64,000 nt of DNA from Selaginella moellendorffii. Lineage: Eukaryota; Streptophyta; Lycopodiopsida; Selaginellales; Selaginellaceae. The first letter of the stretch is position 1. The number at the start of each line of letters is the position of its first letter. Made by a program: the position numbers and the translations under genes. This document shows, one piece after another, positions 33,760 to 46,109 of this stretch. The stretch lies in NCBI RefSeq assembly GCF_000143415.4, contig NW_003314273.1, positions 698,222 to 762,221 of the forward strand, in the 5' to 3' direction. The notes beneath the pieces are model-generated. The model worked only from the letters and a program-made list of their open reading frames with translations. It did not search any database and was not told where the DNA came from.

Positions 33760-35385
33760 TCTCGGCCAAGAATAAAAAGGATGGGCATTGTTTACTTGTA
33801 TTGTGGAGGGCGATCGAGAGAAGGATGAGGAGGGCGGTCACCACCATCAACTCCATTGGATCGAGCTGCTCTTTCGAAGCTCACCATGCTCGCTGGGATG
33901 ATTGAAGGAGGAGGAAAGAGAGAGGATGAGATGATCTTGGGCATCCTTAGCTGTTGACCCTCCTGAATGTCAAGAAGCGTCAACAAACAAATAGATGGGT
34001 AAAAATTAGGCTGTGAGTCAGTCGGATGAGTGGGTAGGTCTTTTCATTGTCTTTGACAAAAAGCCATAGTGGTGCATTGCTATTTCTTTCATGGCTCCAG
34101 CGTGATCAAACTAACTATAACAAAAGGCCTTGATCATTTACCCCTTTCCAAAGCAAAAGTATACAACATAAATAATATTCTAACTAAAAGAGCCATTTAG
34201 TGTACTTCTAAATTTTTTTAAAAATTTTCTTTCTAAGCTTTTCATAATACTGAGTATCTCATATTGTCTGATTGCAAAATATAATCTTAACTACAATAAT
34301 CCCCATTAATTGATAAGAAAAAATGTACTCTTAATCATGAGTCTTAAACCTATAAATTTGGACTTATTCTGGCAATTAGTGTTGTGTTTTTTATATATAT
34401 AAAAATCTCTTTTTTAATATAATAATTATACTAATCACATTTCCAAATAAGTTAAATGGTATTAATAAATTATTTTAAATATTTGTTAATTTACTCTCAC
34501 TTTTTTAATTACGGTAATTAATAATTGAGATTATAGTGAGATTAATACTTGAGATATTTCTTTTAAGATTATTGATGAAATAGTTTTATTTTCTTATTGG
34601 AGAATGCTATGTTGATCTAAGTGATGATATCATATTATTTTTTTAATTTTAAAATCTTGAACTATTAGTGATTGTCATGATATTTTTGTAATTTCTAACT
34701 AATAGATGAATTTCTATCACTATAAGATTTATTTCAAAAAATTTAGAATTAGTCAAAACACAGAAAAGACGTCCTTAATAAGTAGTGGTAAAATATAATG
34801 AAGCTAAGAATAACAAACATCATCCCTTAGCACTTTATATTTTTTTATAATCAGGGAATATTTTGATTATTTACCAATATGACAGGAGAATATTTTAACA
34901 ATTATTTTTTTATGTTATCAGTAACACTATCACTATGATTAGTGACAGTCAAGAACTTTTTGGTATAGTGTTTTTGAATAAGTGGATCTTTAATTTTATT
35001 TTACTGTTTTGTTTTGTATGTCTCTTAGTTTTAATAATGTTTTCTCTTTTTTATATAAATAATGAGAAATTTAAACAAAATTAAACTTTCAATAAACTTA
35101 TAAACTTTAGAACAAAAAAATAAAATATTTATTAATACTTTTGGATTAGATATTTCTACTTGGTTGCATGTCTGCATCATTTTTTTTCATAAGCTTCATA
35201 AGTGGTAAGTTTAATTTTTTAAATTGTTTTTAAAAACTATCTATATTAAAATTAAAATAAGTTTTATATTTGGTTTTATCAAATAACACAATGCTTAAAG
35301 TTGATATAATAATAATTGGGAATATCTTCAAGTTGAGTAACAATTTTTTACTTTTAACTTAGCTGAAAAATAAAAAGATTTTGCA
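33760..35385. repeat. Duplicate of thaumatin exon 1/promoter plus AT-rich repeat
   Basis: 33765-34030 matches 12568-12835 (end of intron, exon 1 and promoter of the thaumatin-like gene). 34030-35385 continues collinearly with 12835-14040. The exon 1 copy has lost its ATG codon and the promoter its TATA box, so it is inert. Confidence 0.75.
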
Positions 35386-35398
35386 AATAAAATGAATA

Positions 35399-35572
35399 TG
35401 TGAGTGCTTGGAATATGGAAAGGGAATACAGAAAATGTGCATATCAATTAGCCAAAAACCCTAGCTTATATACAAGAGCAAGTGGTCTGGATTGAAACCA
35501 ATTCGACGGCTACCAAAATCCCACTATGATAATATTAATATACGGCATCGTAGCCATACACTTGGCCTCACA
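35399..35572 (-). repeat. Solo LTR of the gypsy family
   Basis: 174 bp with TGTGAG...CTCACA ends, nearly the same length as 22254-22428, without internal sequence beside it. It is inserted in or at the edge of the AT-rich repeat. No clear target duplication. Confidence 0.8.
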
Positions 35573-35701
35573 ATTAATAATACATCTAATTCAGTAAATG
35601 CTTTTATTTTAACTTTATAATAATTTTAATTGATTTAATATTTGATAAAAAACTGTAGACTGAATAAGTTATTAACTTTTTCATAACCTGTTGAAACTCT
35701 T

Positions 35702-35737
<36 letters not shown>

Positions 35738-37839
35738 CACACACACACATTGTTGGTACTTAATTTATAACATATTGAGATTTGTTGTATGCTACATTCA
35801 ATTCTTATGAAAAATGAATAACTTGTTAAAGCTCATATAACAAAATAATTCTCTATATCTAGTAATTTGAATACTTTTTACATTCTTACAAAACTTTTCT
35901 AATGACATGTGCATAACATGTCTTGAGTTCAAATCCCATGAGCAAAAGTTTAGTGTTTTAAACACTAGTAATGAATATACTATTTAGTAAATTTAGAGAG
36001 ATGGCAAACTTAGAAGCATGAGTAAGATAAAAATTAGACATCCAAATACAATCACTTAGAAAATACCTAAAGTTTATGACATTAATACTTTAAATTAAGT
36101 ATCAAACTCCTATTCATTAGTAATGACCTCTAGAGAAGGTGGTGGTGGCGGAATATAAGTGGTGTGATAAAGTTTTAATAAAGAAATATGAAATATCAAT
36201 TTAGAATTATTTTTGTAAAATTTATATAATTTACAATTTCCTCATGGTAATATGCAAATGTATATATTGGATTAGAGTGGCTAACAACTTTATATCACAC
36301 AGTTCTTGGACAATTTATAACAAAGCTGGTACTAGAAATGCTACCCATAGCATATAATTTTCAGTCTTGATTTGTTACAATGGTTTCACCTGTATAATTT
36401 GGTAATATGAAAATTTAATAGAGCTTTCATCAAAATCAATCTTATACCCTCCAACTACTAGTACTAAAGTTTGGTACTAGAGTAAACCTGGTAAAGGTAA
36501 TAAAAGTGGTAACTACTACACTTTTGGCAGCAAATGCAATGACAACCATGATGAATGGAAGTGCACATAGGCTAGCCTTGAAGTACACCTTCATATTTGT
36601 TAATTGAATTACCTAAATCTTTAGCCATATATAGCTAAATCTGGCTTCCTCCATATGCTACAATCTGATTTAGTCAAACATAATCTTGAAATTTGAGAAT
36701 CAAATTTGTTATGAAAACAAAGTTTGTACTTGGATTCTTAGTTGGGCTTTAAGATTTAAAACAAGATGCCTCACCACAAAAATAGCATCCAATTGTACCT
36801 GTCAGCACGTTGTAAAATTGTCACATTGTTTTGTTGAAAACTTCTAGATTTTCTAAACTGGGAGGAAAATGTCCACACAAGATCTTCCTAAAAGTTTCAA
36901 ATCTAATCTAATCCCTAAATCTTCTCATAGTAAAACTACACTATGAGAAGAATGCATTTACCTGCTTGTGCCAAACCAAGTAGAAACTATGAACACATGC
37001 ATAAAGGTGTTAGTCCCATGCCTTTAATCCCTTGAAGGCAGTGGGTAAGTAAGACATTGCCGTGAAAAGCCAAAGAAATAGGCAGAATGATAATGTATTG
37101 CAATGTATTTTATATTAGGGATAAATCTAAAAACATTCTAAATCTTACTTTTATAGTCACTGCTGCTCACATCAAGGTTCAGTCCTAACCTTGAACCTCT
37201 CAAGTTTGTGTTCCCAAACTTGAATTTCCGAGCTTGCCTTTTTCCTCTTTCTCCGTGTGTAATTGATCAAGCCATGGCTCAAGTACTATTCATAGAGACG
37301 AAAAGAGAAAGTATTCAAGTGATCTTCAAATCAGGGGACCTCACTCACCTCACGTGTTCTTGGGGGAGCATGGGCCCCCAGTCTTGGAGTAGTACAAGCG
37401 TGAATAGTATCTGAGCCATGGCTGTTCTTCATCCATTTTATACGAGGCTTTAGCTCTTGCTATTGGCATTCTTTGCACTCCTTCATTCGTGACTTCCATT
37501 CGCATTAAAAATTTCCCAACCACAGATTTTCCCTTGATGAATATGTAATAGTCTGAATGGGTGGAGCCATCAACCTTGCTGGTTACACCAACACATGGAT
37601 CGTATGACACCGATTAGATACATGAAATCATTCATAATGACTGCAAGTGGAAACTTTAGGCCAGCTTGCAATCTGTAATCGTACACAATCACGTGTGTCC
37701 GACTGAGGAGCATTGGACTAAACCTTACATAACTCCCCCATGGTCTGCCATTCTTCGCCTTCATTAATGGTGACCCACAATCACCACCCACCACCAACAA
37801 TATTTTCGAGAGTTATATTACCTGAGTTGCTTCCACTTT
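35573..37839. other. AT-rich intergenic DNA
   Basis: A (TA)n(CA)n microsatellite lies at 35703-35749. Minus-strand frames at 37350-37610 and 37570-37800 read protein-like for short stretches (for instance SDYYIFIKGKSVVGKFLM) but have no recognisable domain. The phrase 'ggaaactttaggccagcttg' near 37647 recalls the kinase 3' end (11300-11325), so this may be duplicated debris. Confidence 0.5.
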
Positions 37840-38230
37840 AGAGCAAAACCTTCACGGAGACTTCCCAGTGATCTACGACCGTAGATGGCTGGAAAGAGAA
37901 AATCAAATTCTCCAACGGTGTTCACGGAGATCCTTTTCCAGTGAACCCTATGCAACAGTTTTCTCGCTCGTTTCCTCTTGTAGGCTCCAAAACTAGCTGG
38001 GAGAAATGGAATCGATTCCCACCAACTAAGCTAAACGATGCACGAACTCGACACACTTTGCAAAGTGATCACCTGGATTTAAAGAAAGAAAAGGAAACAG
38101 AGATTGACTTTCAGAGTACCAAGTCGAAAGCTGCTGCTGGATTTTCTCGATAGAAACCAGTCTGTTGCGTGACCTGATCAAGCTCCTCTATCCACCCGGC
38201 AGCACAAGTCTCCAAGCAATTCGCTGGTAC
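37840..38230 (-). pseudogene. DUF1853-gene fragment
   Basis: The minus strand follows about 6000-6490 of the DUF1853 gene. It includes the 'GHARDWF'-type exon end, the intron with a CT-rich tract, GDHFAKCVEFV and the segment up to the VEHWEVSVK region, but with indels. Promoter and later exons are missing. Confidence 0.7.
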
Positions 38231-38823
38231 GAGCTAAAACCATTGCAAAACTCGTTACAAGAATATTCGAAAGGGAAGGCCACTTTAATAATCATTGTTT
38301 GTGTGTGGCGGATGCGCTCTCCAAAGTCCGACGTCGTGGAGTGATGTGTCATTGGATTTTCCAAGAAAGACGCATCGCTGGCGAAGCTGGGGATGCTAAG
38401 CTGAGATTGACTAAGTTTCACTGATTTAAACAGTAACGTCGCCCGATTCTTGCGTAGCTTTCTTCTTCTCTCTTTTTCTTTTGCGATAATTCTTCCACTA
38501 GTTATAGATTATGACAGACATAGCACATTGAGCGAAAAAAAAAAGGAGAAAATATTTCCCGTATCTCACAAGTGTGAATGTACCAAAAACTCTCATGTTT
38601 TTTCAGGTCAAAATAGTTTACCATTATTTTTTTCGTAAAGAAAAGATTTAGAAACGTAACCAAATTGAGACTCTTGGAGAGTTTTTAACCTCTGACTTTG
38701 AGACTTGCCACAGTACACTCTTGGCAGATTTATCATCGTTCGCCCCGTCTCGTTCTCTTCCTGAATCAAAGTTTCTGAAGAACAAGGAGACGAGATAATC
38801 TTCCTTTGGCTAGATCTCGAGCG

Positions 38824-39655
38824 ATGGAGTCCAAGAAGTCGATGCTGGTGGTAATGATCCTGGGCGCTGCCGCCGCGAATGTGTTTGTGAGCGCTGCCGA
38901 CCCCGACCCGCTGCGAGATTTCGAGGGGTCGGAAGATCTTAGCAATTTCGTGCTGTGAGATGTGTTCAAGAATGGGGTCGTGAGCAATGGACCTGGTGGC
39001 GTTCGCGCAGCGATCAACACGACACTGTTCCCAGGAATCACGTACTTTTCTTAACTCTTTGCCTTTGGAGATCCCAATCGAGGTTTTCCTTGGTTTTCTT
39101 TGCAGGTCTCAAGGGATAACTTATGTACACTTTAACTCGGTTCCCTGTGGAGTCAATCTCCCACACACGCACCCTCGAGCTTCCGAGCTCCTCACCATGA
39201 TCTCTGGCGGGCCACTTCAAGTTGGATTCGTGGATACAGCTGGTAGCAAAATAAGCTCTCTCTCGATCTTATAAAGAACATATGGGGTGATTTTCCAGGA
39301 GTACCACGCATCAACCTCTTGAACCCGGGCGATATCACGATATTCCCACGGGGAATGATGCACTTTGAGATCAACGTCGGGACCAAGCCTGCGTTTTACA
39401 TTTCAGCTCTCAACAGCCAAAACCCAGGAACTCTGATAAATAAAGCTTTTCTCTTCACGTTTTTCTGATGTGTGTGTGTAGAAAAGTGGTGGTGCTCTCT
39501 TGATGATCCCGGACAGGTCCGTTGCAACTGCGCTCAACGTAGGGCTGGACATGATCCGGAAGCTCAAGGAGAATATGCTGCCATACACCCCGCAGCTCGA
39601 GTTGGCCCCACCCGCCGTGTGCGTTCCTGGCCGAGACATCACCACCAAGATTTAA
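38824..39655 (+). pseudogene. Germin-like pseudogene, nearly intact
   Basis: The exon map is the same as at 9345-10217: 38824-39041, 39106-39242, 39299-39435, 39482-39655, with identical exon lengths. Signal peptide and both cupin boxes are preserved. Two lesions are visible: codon 45 is TGA (38956-38958) where the intact gene has CGA, and the donor after exon 3 reads AT instead of GT (39436). The upstream region (38440-38820) also matches 8780-9344 but has lost the TATA box. It appears to be a recent duplicate that died by point mutations. Confidence 0.88.
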
Positions 39656-39956
39656 GGTCTTTTGTTTACATTGTCCATTGTAACTAAAGTGATCCATCCT
39701 TCACTTGGTTGGGCTTTTCGATGGGAACACTTATATTTAAAGGCTGACTTTGTTTCGAAGCAAGAGGATGGTCGTGTCCAAGTCTCGTGCTGCTGCTGGA
39801 TTTTCTGGATGATTTACACTCTACCTACTGATTTCATTGCAGTGAATTGCTTGGGTAGCTTGATCAAGCGGTTGATCAAGTGGTTTCTATTTCAAAAACC
39901 ACTAGGTAGAGGGAGTGCTGTGGATGAGAGTAGTGTTAGCAGCGGAGAGATGCGGA

Positions 39957-40142
39957 GGAAGAACTTTCTCCGTGTATTCAACTATATATGGATAGTACAT
40001 ATACATGGAACTACTGCCACGTGCTCCATTAAGTCATGCTTCGGTGATACAGCGATCAAGTCGCTCACTACTTGTTAGAGGTAAGATGACGTGGCAGTAG
40101 TTCCATGTATATGTACCATCAATACACGGAGAAAGTTCTTCC
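39957..40142. repeat. Long hairpin (inverted repeat, ~54-bp arms)
   Basis: 39957-40022 and 40089-40142 are inverted copies. The arms share 'gaactttctccgtgtatt' and 'gtacatatacatggaactac' followed by 'tgccacgt' without mismatch; the left arm has about 12 extra bases in the middle. The loop is about 66 nt. Weaker complementarity continues outward ('ggagagat'). It could be a foldback transposon remnant or a hairpin RNA source. Confidence 0.75.
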
Positions 40143-40205
40143 AGGAAATAATGGAGGAAATAAGACCGATCTCTCCATCTTGATCTCGATCTCGTAGAGA
40201 TCATT

Positions 40206-40410
40206 AGAAGTACCACGCATCAACCTCTTGTACCCAGGCGATCTCACGGTTCTCCCGTGAGGAACGATACATTTTGAGCCTCGGCTCTCAACAGCCAAAA
40301 CCCAGGTAAACAAAACAACATCGCCAGGACCTTTTTGCTGAAATTATTTACGTTATTCTTTTTTCTTAATAGTTTTTGTGTTGTGTGCGTTCCCGGGACA
40401 AGGTTGTGAA
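40206..40410 (+). pseudogene. Germin exon 3/4 fragment
   Basis: 'agtaccacgcatcaacctct' and 'gcgatctcacggttctcccg' match germin exon 3, but a stop follows the PR codons and the central box is deleted. A short exon 4 piece ('tgtgtgcgttcccggg') follows at 40380. Debris only. Confidence 0.7.
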
Positions 40411-40479
40411 GCCATGCAACTATTAGGAGCGAAGATTTCAGGCCTGCTTGTAAAAGATGTAAACATAGTACTTTTTGCC

Positions 40480-41600
40480 ACTATAGTTAACGCTTTGAGC
40501 GCCAAATAAAAAAACCTAGTACCTGATTGATCCACGACGAACGTCTTGCCTCACGCGTTGTAACGTATTTGTTCCAGTGCTGCCAAAGGAGCCAAAAACT
40601 TTTTAGTCTCCCACACCATGAGGAAACAAAGACCTCACCAAAGACATCGAGAGAAAATAGCACCGATGGATTTCCCCCGTGTGGATCGCAAACTTTCAAG
40701 GGCGCTGATTTCAATTCAGAGCCCAGCAACAGGGAACGCAGCCGCGACCTGAATTGGAACCAGCACCACCGAAACCTGCAATCCTTGGCTGCTGCAAAAA
40801 CAAGCACAGGGACGGATTTTTATACACGGAGAGGCCACTGCAAATCGGCAAAAGAAAAAGAGATGTCTCCATACCACTGGAAGATGACAACATGCTCGCC
40901 TCCCGCTGCTAAACTCGCGTCCGGCAACTCGCTCAAAAGCTTTGGTGGGAGTGTCGCCATGTCATCCCAGAATGTTGACACACTGTACGCGCAGGGCGAG
41001 ATGGTCCCCCTTTAAAAGTCGGATATCTGTATAGTGTAAACATCACATTAGCAAAGAAACAAGAGAATCACTAGGTAGAAAAACAGAGAGGGGACAGGCA
41101 CAGATTACCAGAAAGCTTTTCGAGGCTGGAGTTCCGGATATGTGTACCACCTCTGAGAGCCAAATGAAAGAGAATGTCAGTGCCCATAATAAAAACTAGG
41201 AGAGGCATTTTTCACCGTCCCAATGCTGCCTCGTGAAACAAGCCCCGGAACAGCTCAACTGTCTCGCATAGATCCAGGATGATCCTACAACGTAATGCTA
41301 GTGCCCCTTTTCGTCGATGCAAGCAAACATCTTTTTTATATCCGTTGCCTGCCAAAGAGAAGCTGTAATCAAGAGAAAATCTCCTCTTAGAAAAGAAACG
41401 GACGCTTACCTGATAAGTCTCGTCACGGTGAGCGGAGCTCTTGACCTCGTTTGTGCTGCTCGTAAAAGGTCGCAGCACCCAAGGCTTCCGCTCGCTGGCC
41501 GGTTCGCTGGCTTGGAAGTTAATTTTCTGGCTTTAACACCCCCACCTGAGACAACGTAAGTCTCAGTACCGCATCCTTTTGTTATCTTTTCCAGCTTTTA
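40480..41600 (-). other. Possible unrecognised spliced gene
   Basis: GC content and codon-like text rise on the minus strand. Open segments include EVKSSAHRDETYQ (ending at a GTAAGC donor, about 41410), ILDLCETVELFRGLFHEAAL and RGGTHIRNSSLEKLSG (after an acceptor at about 41157, ending at a GTAATC donor). Near 40985-40835 comes FWDDMATLPPKLLSELPDAS. I could not join them into one frame and do not recognise a family. It may be a decayed gene. Confidence 0.3.
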
Positions 41601-42031
41601 AAATTCTTTTTCTTGATGAACCAGTCATACCTGTGAAAGCGAAGTGCTAGACAAAAGTGTGCACTGGATGTGTACCTCTAGAGTCCCAATCATCGGGCCC
41701 CCTTGACCGGTTCTTCCCTTTCCAATGGCGGGTAGCTGCAAATATGAAAGTCAATAAGACCAAGCCAATCAGCCAACCGAGACAAACCAAACGCAAACTT
41801 ACGAAGAAAAAAACTGGAGTAGCGTTTACCCGTCCATTTCCTAGCACAAGGAAAAGACCGAGTCATCAATCCCCCATACTAAAAAAAATATAAGGAGCGG
41901 TAGCGGCCTTCCTAGAAAGAAAAAGAGAGCTCTCGAGTCAACTCCTAGGCACAGAAAAAAGTGTGAAATGGAGAAGAACAGCACCATGAATGGACAAACA
42001 GCGTTCTTGTTGCCTTTTCGCGGCCACAAGC
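41601..42031. other. Spacer, no gene seen
   Basis: No convincing coding sequence between the possible gene and the microsatellite. Confidence 0.5.
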
Positions 42032-42121
42032 GATATATATATATGTATATATATGTGTATATATATATGTATATATATGTGTATATATATATGTATATAT
42101 ATGTGTATATATGTATATATA

Positions 42122-42195
<74 letters not shown>

Positions 42196-42643
42196 CATAT
42201 ATATACACACATATATACATATATATATATACATATATATACACACATATATATACACACACATATACACACATATATATACACATATATATACATACAT
42301 ACATATACATACATATACATACATATATATACATATATATACACACACACATATACATATATATACACACATATATATACATATATATACACACATATAT
42401 ATACATATATATACACACATATATATACATATATATACACACATATATATACATATATATACACACATATATATACATATATATATATACATATATATAT
42501 ATATACATACATGTATGTATATATATATATGTATATATATGTGTATATATATATATCTATACATACATACATACATATATATACATATGTATGTATATAT
42601 GTATGTATATATATATATCTATATATATATATCTATATATATG

Positions 42644-42730
<87 letters not shown>

Positions 42731-43020
42731 ATATGTATATATATGTATATGTATATATGTATATGTATATGTATATATGTATATATGTATATATATGTAT
42801 ATGTATATATGTATATGTATATATGTATATATGTATATATATGTATATGTATATATGTATATATATATATGTATGTATGTATATATATGAGTATGTATAT
42901 ATATATATATGTATGTATATATATATTTATGTATGTATATATATGTATGTATATGTGTATATATATATGTATATATATATGTATGTATGTATATATATAT
43001 ATATATATGTATGTATATAT
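42032..43020. repeat. TA/TATG/TACA microsatellite (~1 kb)
   Basis: Nearly pure alternating TATATG, TATACA and TATA units. The reading frames of Tyr, Ile, His, Cys and Val on both strands are artefacts. Alternating purine-pyrimidine DNA of this length can extrude cruciforms and is hard to assemble. Confidence 0.95.
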
Positions 43021-44485
43021 ATGAGCATATTAAAGGCTACAAAGTTGACATTTAATACTATTTTTCTTGGCACTGCATTTTTTTAGAGTTGCTTCCTATT
43101 TTCCTATCCCAATTATTCACCTCAAGAAATTCTTCACTCATTTCCATTTGTCTTTGAATTTCAAGTAGACCTTCCTACTATTGAGATTCTAGAGAATATT
43201 TTAGAAGTGAACATTCTATGTGTGAGTATTCCTGGGAAAATTCCAGATGTAGATGGGCTAGCAAATATTCTAGACATATTTTACACAAAACAAAGAAGTT
43301 ACTCCACACAATCTTGTCAATAGTCAAAGAGGTGGAAGATGCATAAGCAATTGGTGAGAGTTTGGTGGCAACACTTTGTCCAGGTGGCTTTTAATGGACA
43401 ACATTTACAGAAGTTCATTCTAAAACAAAAGATGAAGTTTTTGGCATAAATGCCAATGCTTTTATTTTGCAACCCAAAAATTTATATAGTTATTGTGCAG
43501 CACTTTGACACAGTACACACCATAGACACACTGCCCCATTTATATTATTCATGGATTAATAGTGATGTTAAGAGATTTACCTAAACTAATAGGTGTCTTA
43601 GGCTCAAATGTCTTATCCACAATGATTTCCTGTACCTCATTATAATACTCATCCACAACCAAGACTTTCCCTCCACCACAGCCACAACCTTCTCTTTTTA
43701 TTATCAACTGATAAAGAGAACTTTGGGGCTTTGGTTCCCTTTAAGTTTTTTCAAAAAGGGGTAAAGTCTCATAATAATTTGGTATAAGGAGTTGTAGCAA
43801 CAAGGATTTGGGGCATGTGGGCTGCAAGAGTTATCTTCACTTAGCCAATTTCAGTCAATGTTATGGCATCTTTATAATTTATATATGGAAGACACAGTGG
43901 TTAACCTTTGTAGAGAACAAAGTTTAGTGCTTGTCTTTGGCCTAACCATTAGATAAAAATCATAACCCTTTGAGACTAGGAGTTGATTGGTGTGGAGAAC
44001 ATTACTAATGCCTATACTCAACACAACAGTCATAACCTTGCTTGCTCCCACACAGAGTGCACCACCCCCACATATTTTTGCAGACCAAAGATACAAAACC
44101 AGGAGAACTACAAGCAAGAGGTAGTATAATCTGAATTACCCAAAACTCTGGCTTTATATAATTGAACTCCAACTTCAAGTATATAAATCATGAGAAGAAT
44201 CGTCAAAAGTTGTTTGTACAATCTTTTGAATTTAAATATACTCTGATACAATTAGATCTATCTACATCAGATAAAGGAAAATTTAATAAGTACTCCCAAA
44301 CTCACCACTTAACCCCTCACCAACAAAAAGAAACATCCAATTGCACCTTGACCACTCTAACCCTTGTAATATTCCTCCATGATGTTTCCATTGTGGCTGG
44401 CAACCTTGTTAGTTATACCAACTTTTGCAACAAAGACACATTTTGCTATACCATAAACAGTCCTTTTGGAGCAGCTTCACTCAAG
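43021..44485. other. AT-rich intergenic DNA, no gene seen
   Basis: No reading frame with a recognisable domain; composition like 3656-5750. Confidence 0.55.
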
Positions 44486-44489
44486 CCCC

Positions 44490-44640
44490 TCAAGGGAAAG
44501 GAAATTATAGCCCTGGAAATGAAGTTGTGAGTGACGATTTGATGATGGATCACTGGAAATACTAGCAGGGATCGCTGCATTTGAAGCAGTCTCAGATTTG
44601 TTTGGTAAGTCCACTTTGTATGTAGCTTTCTTCTTCTTTG
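44490..44640 (+). pseudogene. LIM-gene 3' end fragment
   Basis: 'gttgtgagtgacgatttgat' is identical to the stop codon region of the LIM gene (8660-8680). Similarity continues through its 3' UTR to the 'tttgtttggtaag' at 8750, with small deletions. No LIM domain remains. Confidence 0.7.
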
Positions 44641-44699
44641 TTTTACATCCCGATTACAACAGACATAAAAAAGGCAAGGTATATTATATGGGCCATGGA

Positions 44700-45143
44700 A
44701 TATTTTCGGAATATTCTTGTGGAAGTTGGATATGGCATTGCTTTCCAATCCTTGATTCAAGGACATAGGATTTGTGATTCTCAGTCCACCATCCACCATT
44801 GTTGCTTTGTTTCTTAGAAATTTATTTCTTGCCTGGAAATTGCTTCACGCTACCTGGCAAGAGACTGGTTTGTATCCAAAAAATCCAGCAGCAGCACGTG
44901 TAAACCGCTCTGTCTGGGTGATCACTTTGCAAAGTGTGTCGAGTTTGTAGTTGAAACTCCATTTTCTGTTTTCAAAGACGTCAAACAGAGAGCAACTGTT
45001 GCAGGGGTGCTGCATGGGTTCATAGAGGCGGCCTGCAGCAGCAAGGCATCAGAACTTAAAAGCCGCAACAAAGTGAATGATGGATCGTTTTCATTACAAA
45101 GGTCATTTTTAATAAACGAAGAAAGCTTCATTTCAGAAAGTCC
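44700..45143 (+). pseudogene. DUF1853-gene fragment
   Basis: Contains LARDWFVSKKSSSST, then GDHFAKCVEFV as in exons 3-4 of the gene at 5757. It then runs on as VVETPFSVFKDVKQRATVAG, a part not present in the intact gene here but shared with 14560-14657, so another family member is the likely parent. No HWE block follows; the piece runs tail-to-tail into the germin pseudogene. Confidence 0.6.
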
Positions 45144-45592
45144 TTAAATCATTGTGGTGACGTCTTGGTCGGGAATGCATATCGTGGGCGGGGCCAACTC
45201 GAGGCGGGGAATATATGGCAACATATTTGCCTTGAACTTTCATATCATGTCCAGTCCTACGTTGAGTGCCATTGCAGAGGACCTGTCTGGGATCTTCAAG
45301 AGAGCACCACCACTTGTCTACGCACAAAGAAATGGGGTAAAAAAAACATAGAGAATAATGAGAAAGCTTGCAAAGTTTTTTGTATACCAGATTTCCTGGG
45401 TTTTGGCTGTTGAGAGCTGAGATGTAAAATGCAGACTTGGTGCCGACGTTGATCTCAAAGTGCATTGTTCCCACAGGAATATAGTGATATCACCTTGGTA
45501 CAAGAGGTTGATGTGTGGTACTCCTGGAAATCACAGTATATCTCATTATCTCTCTCTCTCACTCTCACTCGTGCGCGCGCGCCCACACACAG

Positions 45593-45666
<74 letters not shown>

Positions 45667-46109
45667 GTCTTATTTCCTACCGGGTGTTTCCACAAATCCA
45701 ATTTGAAGTGGCCCGCTAGAGATCATCGTGAGCTCGAGGCTGCGTGTGTGGGAGATTGACTCCACAGGGAACCATGTGTTAAAGTGGACATAACTTATCC
45801 CTTGAGACCTGGAAAAAAAAGAAAGTAAAACCATGAATGGATTAGTTATTGTGGTATCAAGCAAAGGCAAAGAGGAAGAAATATATGTGATTCCTGGGAA
45901 GAGTGTCGTGTTGATCGCTGCGTGAATGCCACTGGGTCCATTGGTCACATCGCCATTCTTGAACACATCTTGCAGCACGAAATTGCTGAGAGCTCCGGAT
46001 CCCTCGAAATCTTGCAGCTGGTCGGGGTCGGCGGCACTCACAAACACGTTCGTGGTGGCAGCGCAGCACTCAGGATCGTCACCACCAGCATCAACTTCTT
46101 GGATTCCAT
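45144..46109 (-). pseudogene. Germin-like pseudogene
   Basis: Minus strand from an ATG at 46109. Insertions of about 5 bases in the signal peptide region shift the frame, the first donor is AT instead of GT (near 45893), and exon 2 has a 2-base insertion before the first cupin box and a deletion after it. Exon 4 carries a TGA after 'GLDMI'. The upstream TATA box (about 46240) is intact. A long (GA)n run (45597-45655) with a G tract fills intron 2. Confidence 0.85.
45545..45667. repeat. (CT)n / (GA)n microsatellite with G tract
   Basis: A CT-rich and CACA segment, then about 58 bp of GA and 11 G, inside intron 2 of the germin pseudogene. The equivalent intron of the other germin copies holds a shorter (TC)n run, so the repeat expanded in place. 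Confidence 0.9.

Noticed and set aside
39700-39940. Possible gene after the germin pseudogene
   Set aside because: Only a short stretch recalls the DUF1853 gene ('gctgctgctggattttct'); the remainder has no domain, so it is treated as debris.
41841-43086. Frames of 190-370 residues made of Tyr, Ile, Cys, His, Val
   Set aside because: Artefacts of the TA/TATG/TACA microsatellite.
45460-45759. Frames rich in Arg-Glu or Ser-Leu repeats
   Set aside because: Translations of the (GA)n/(CT)n microsatellite in a pseudogene intron.
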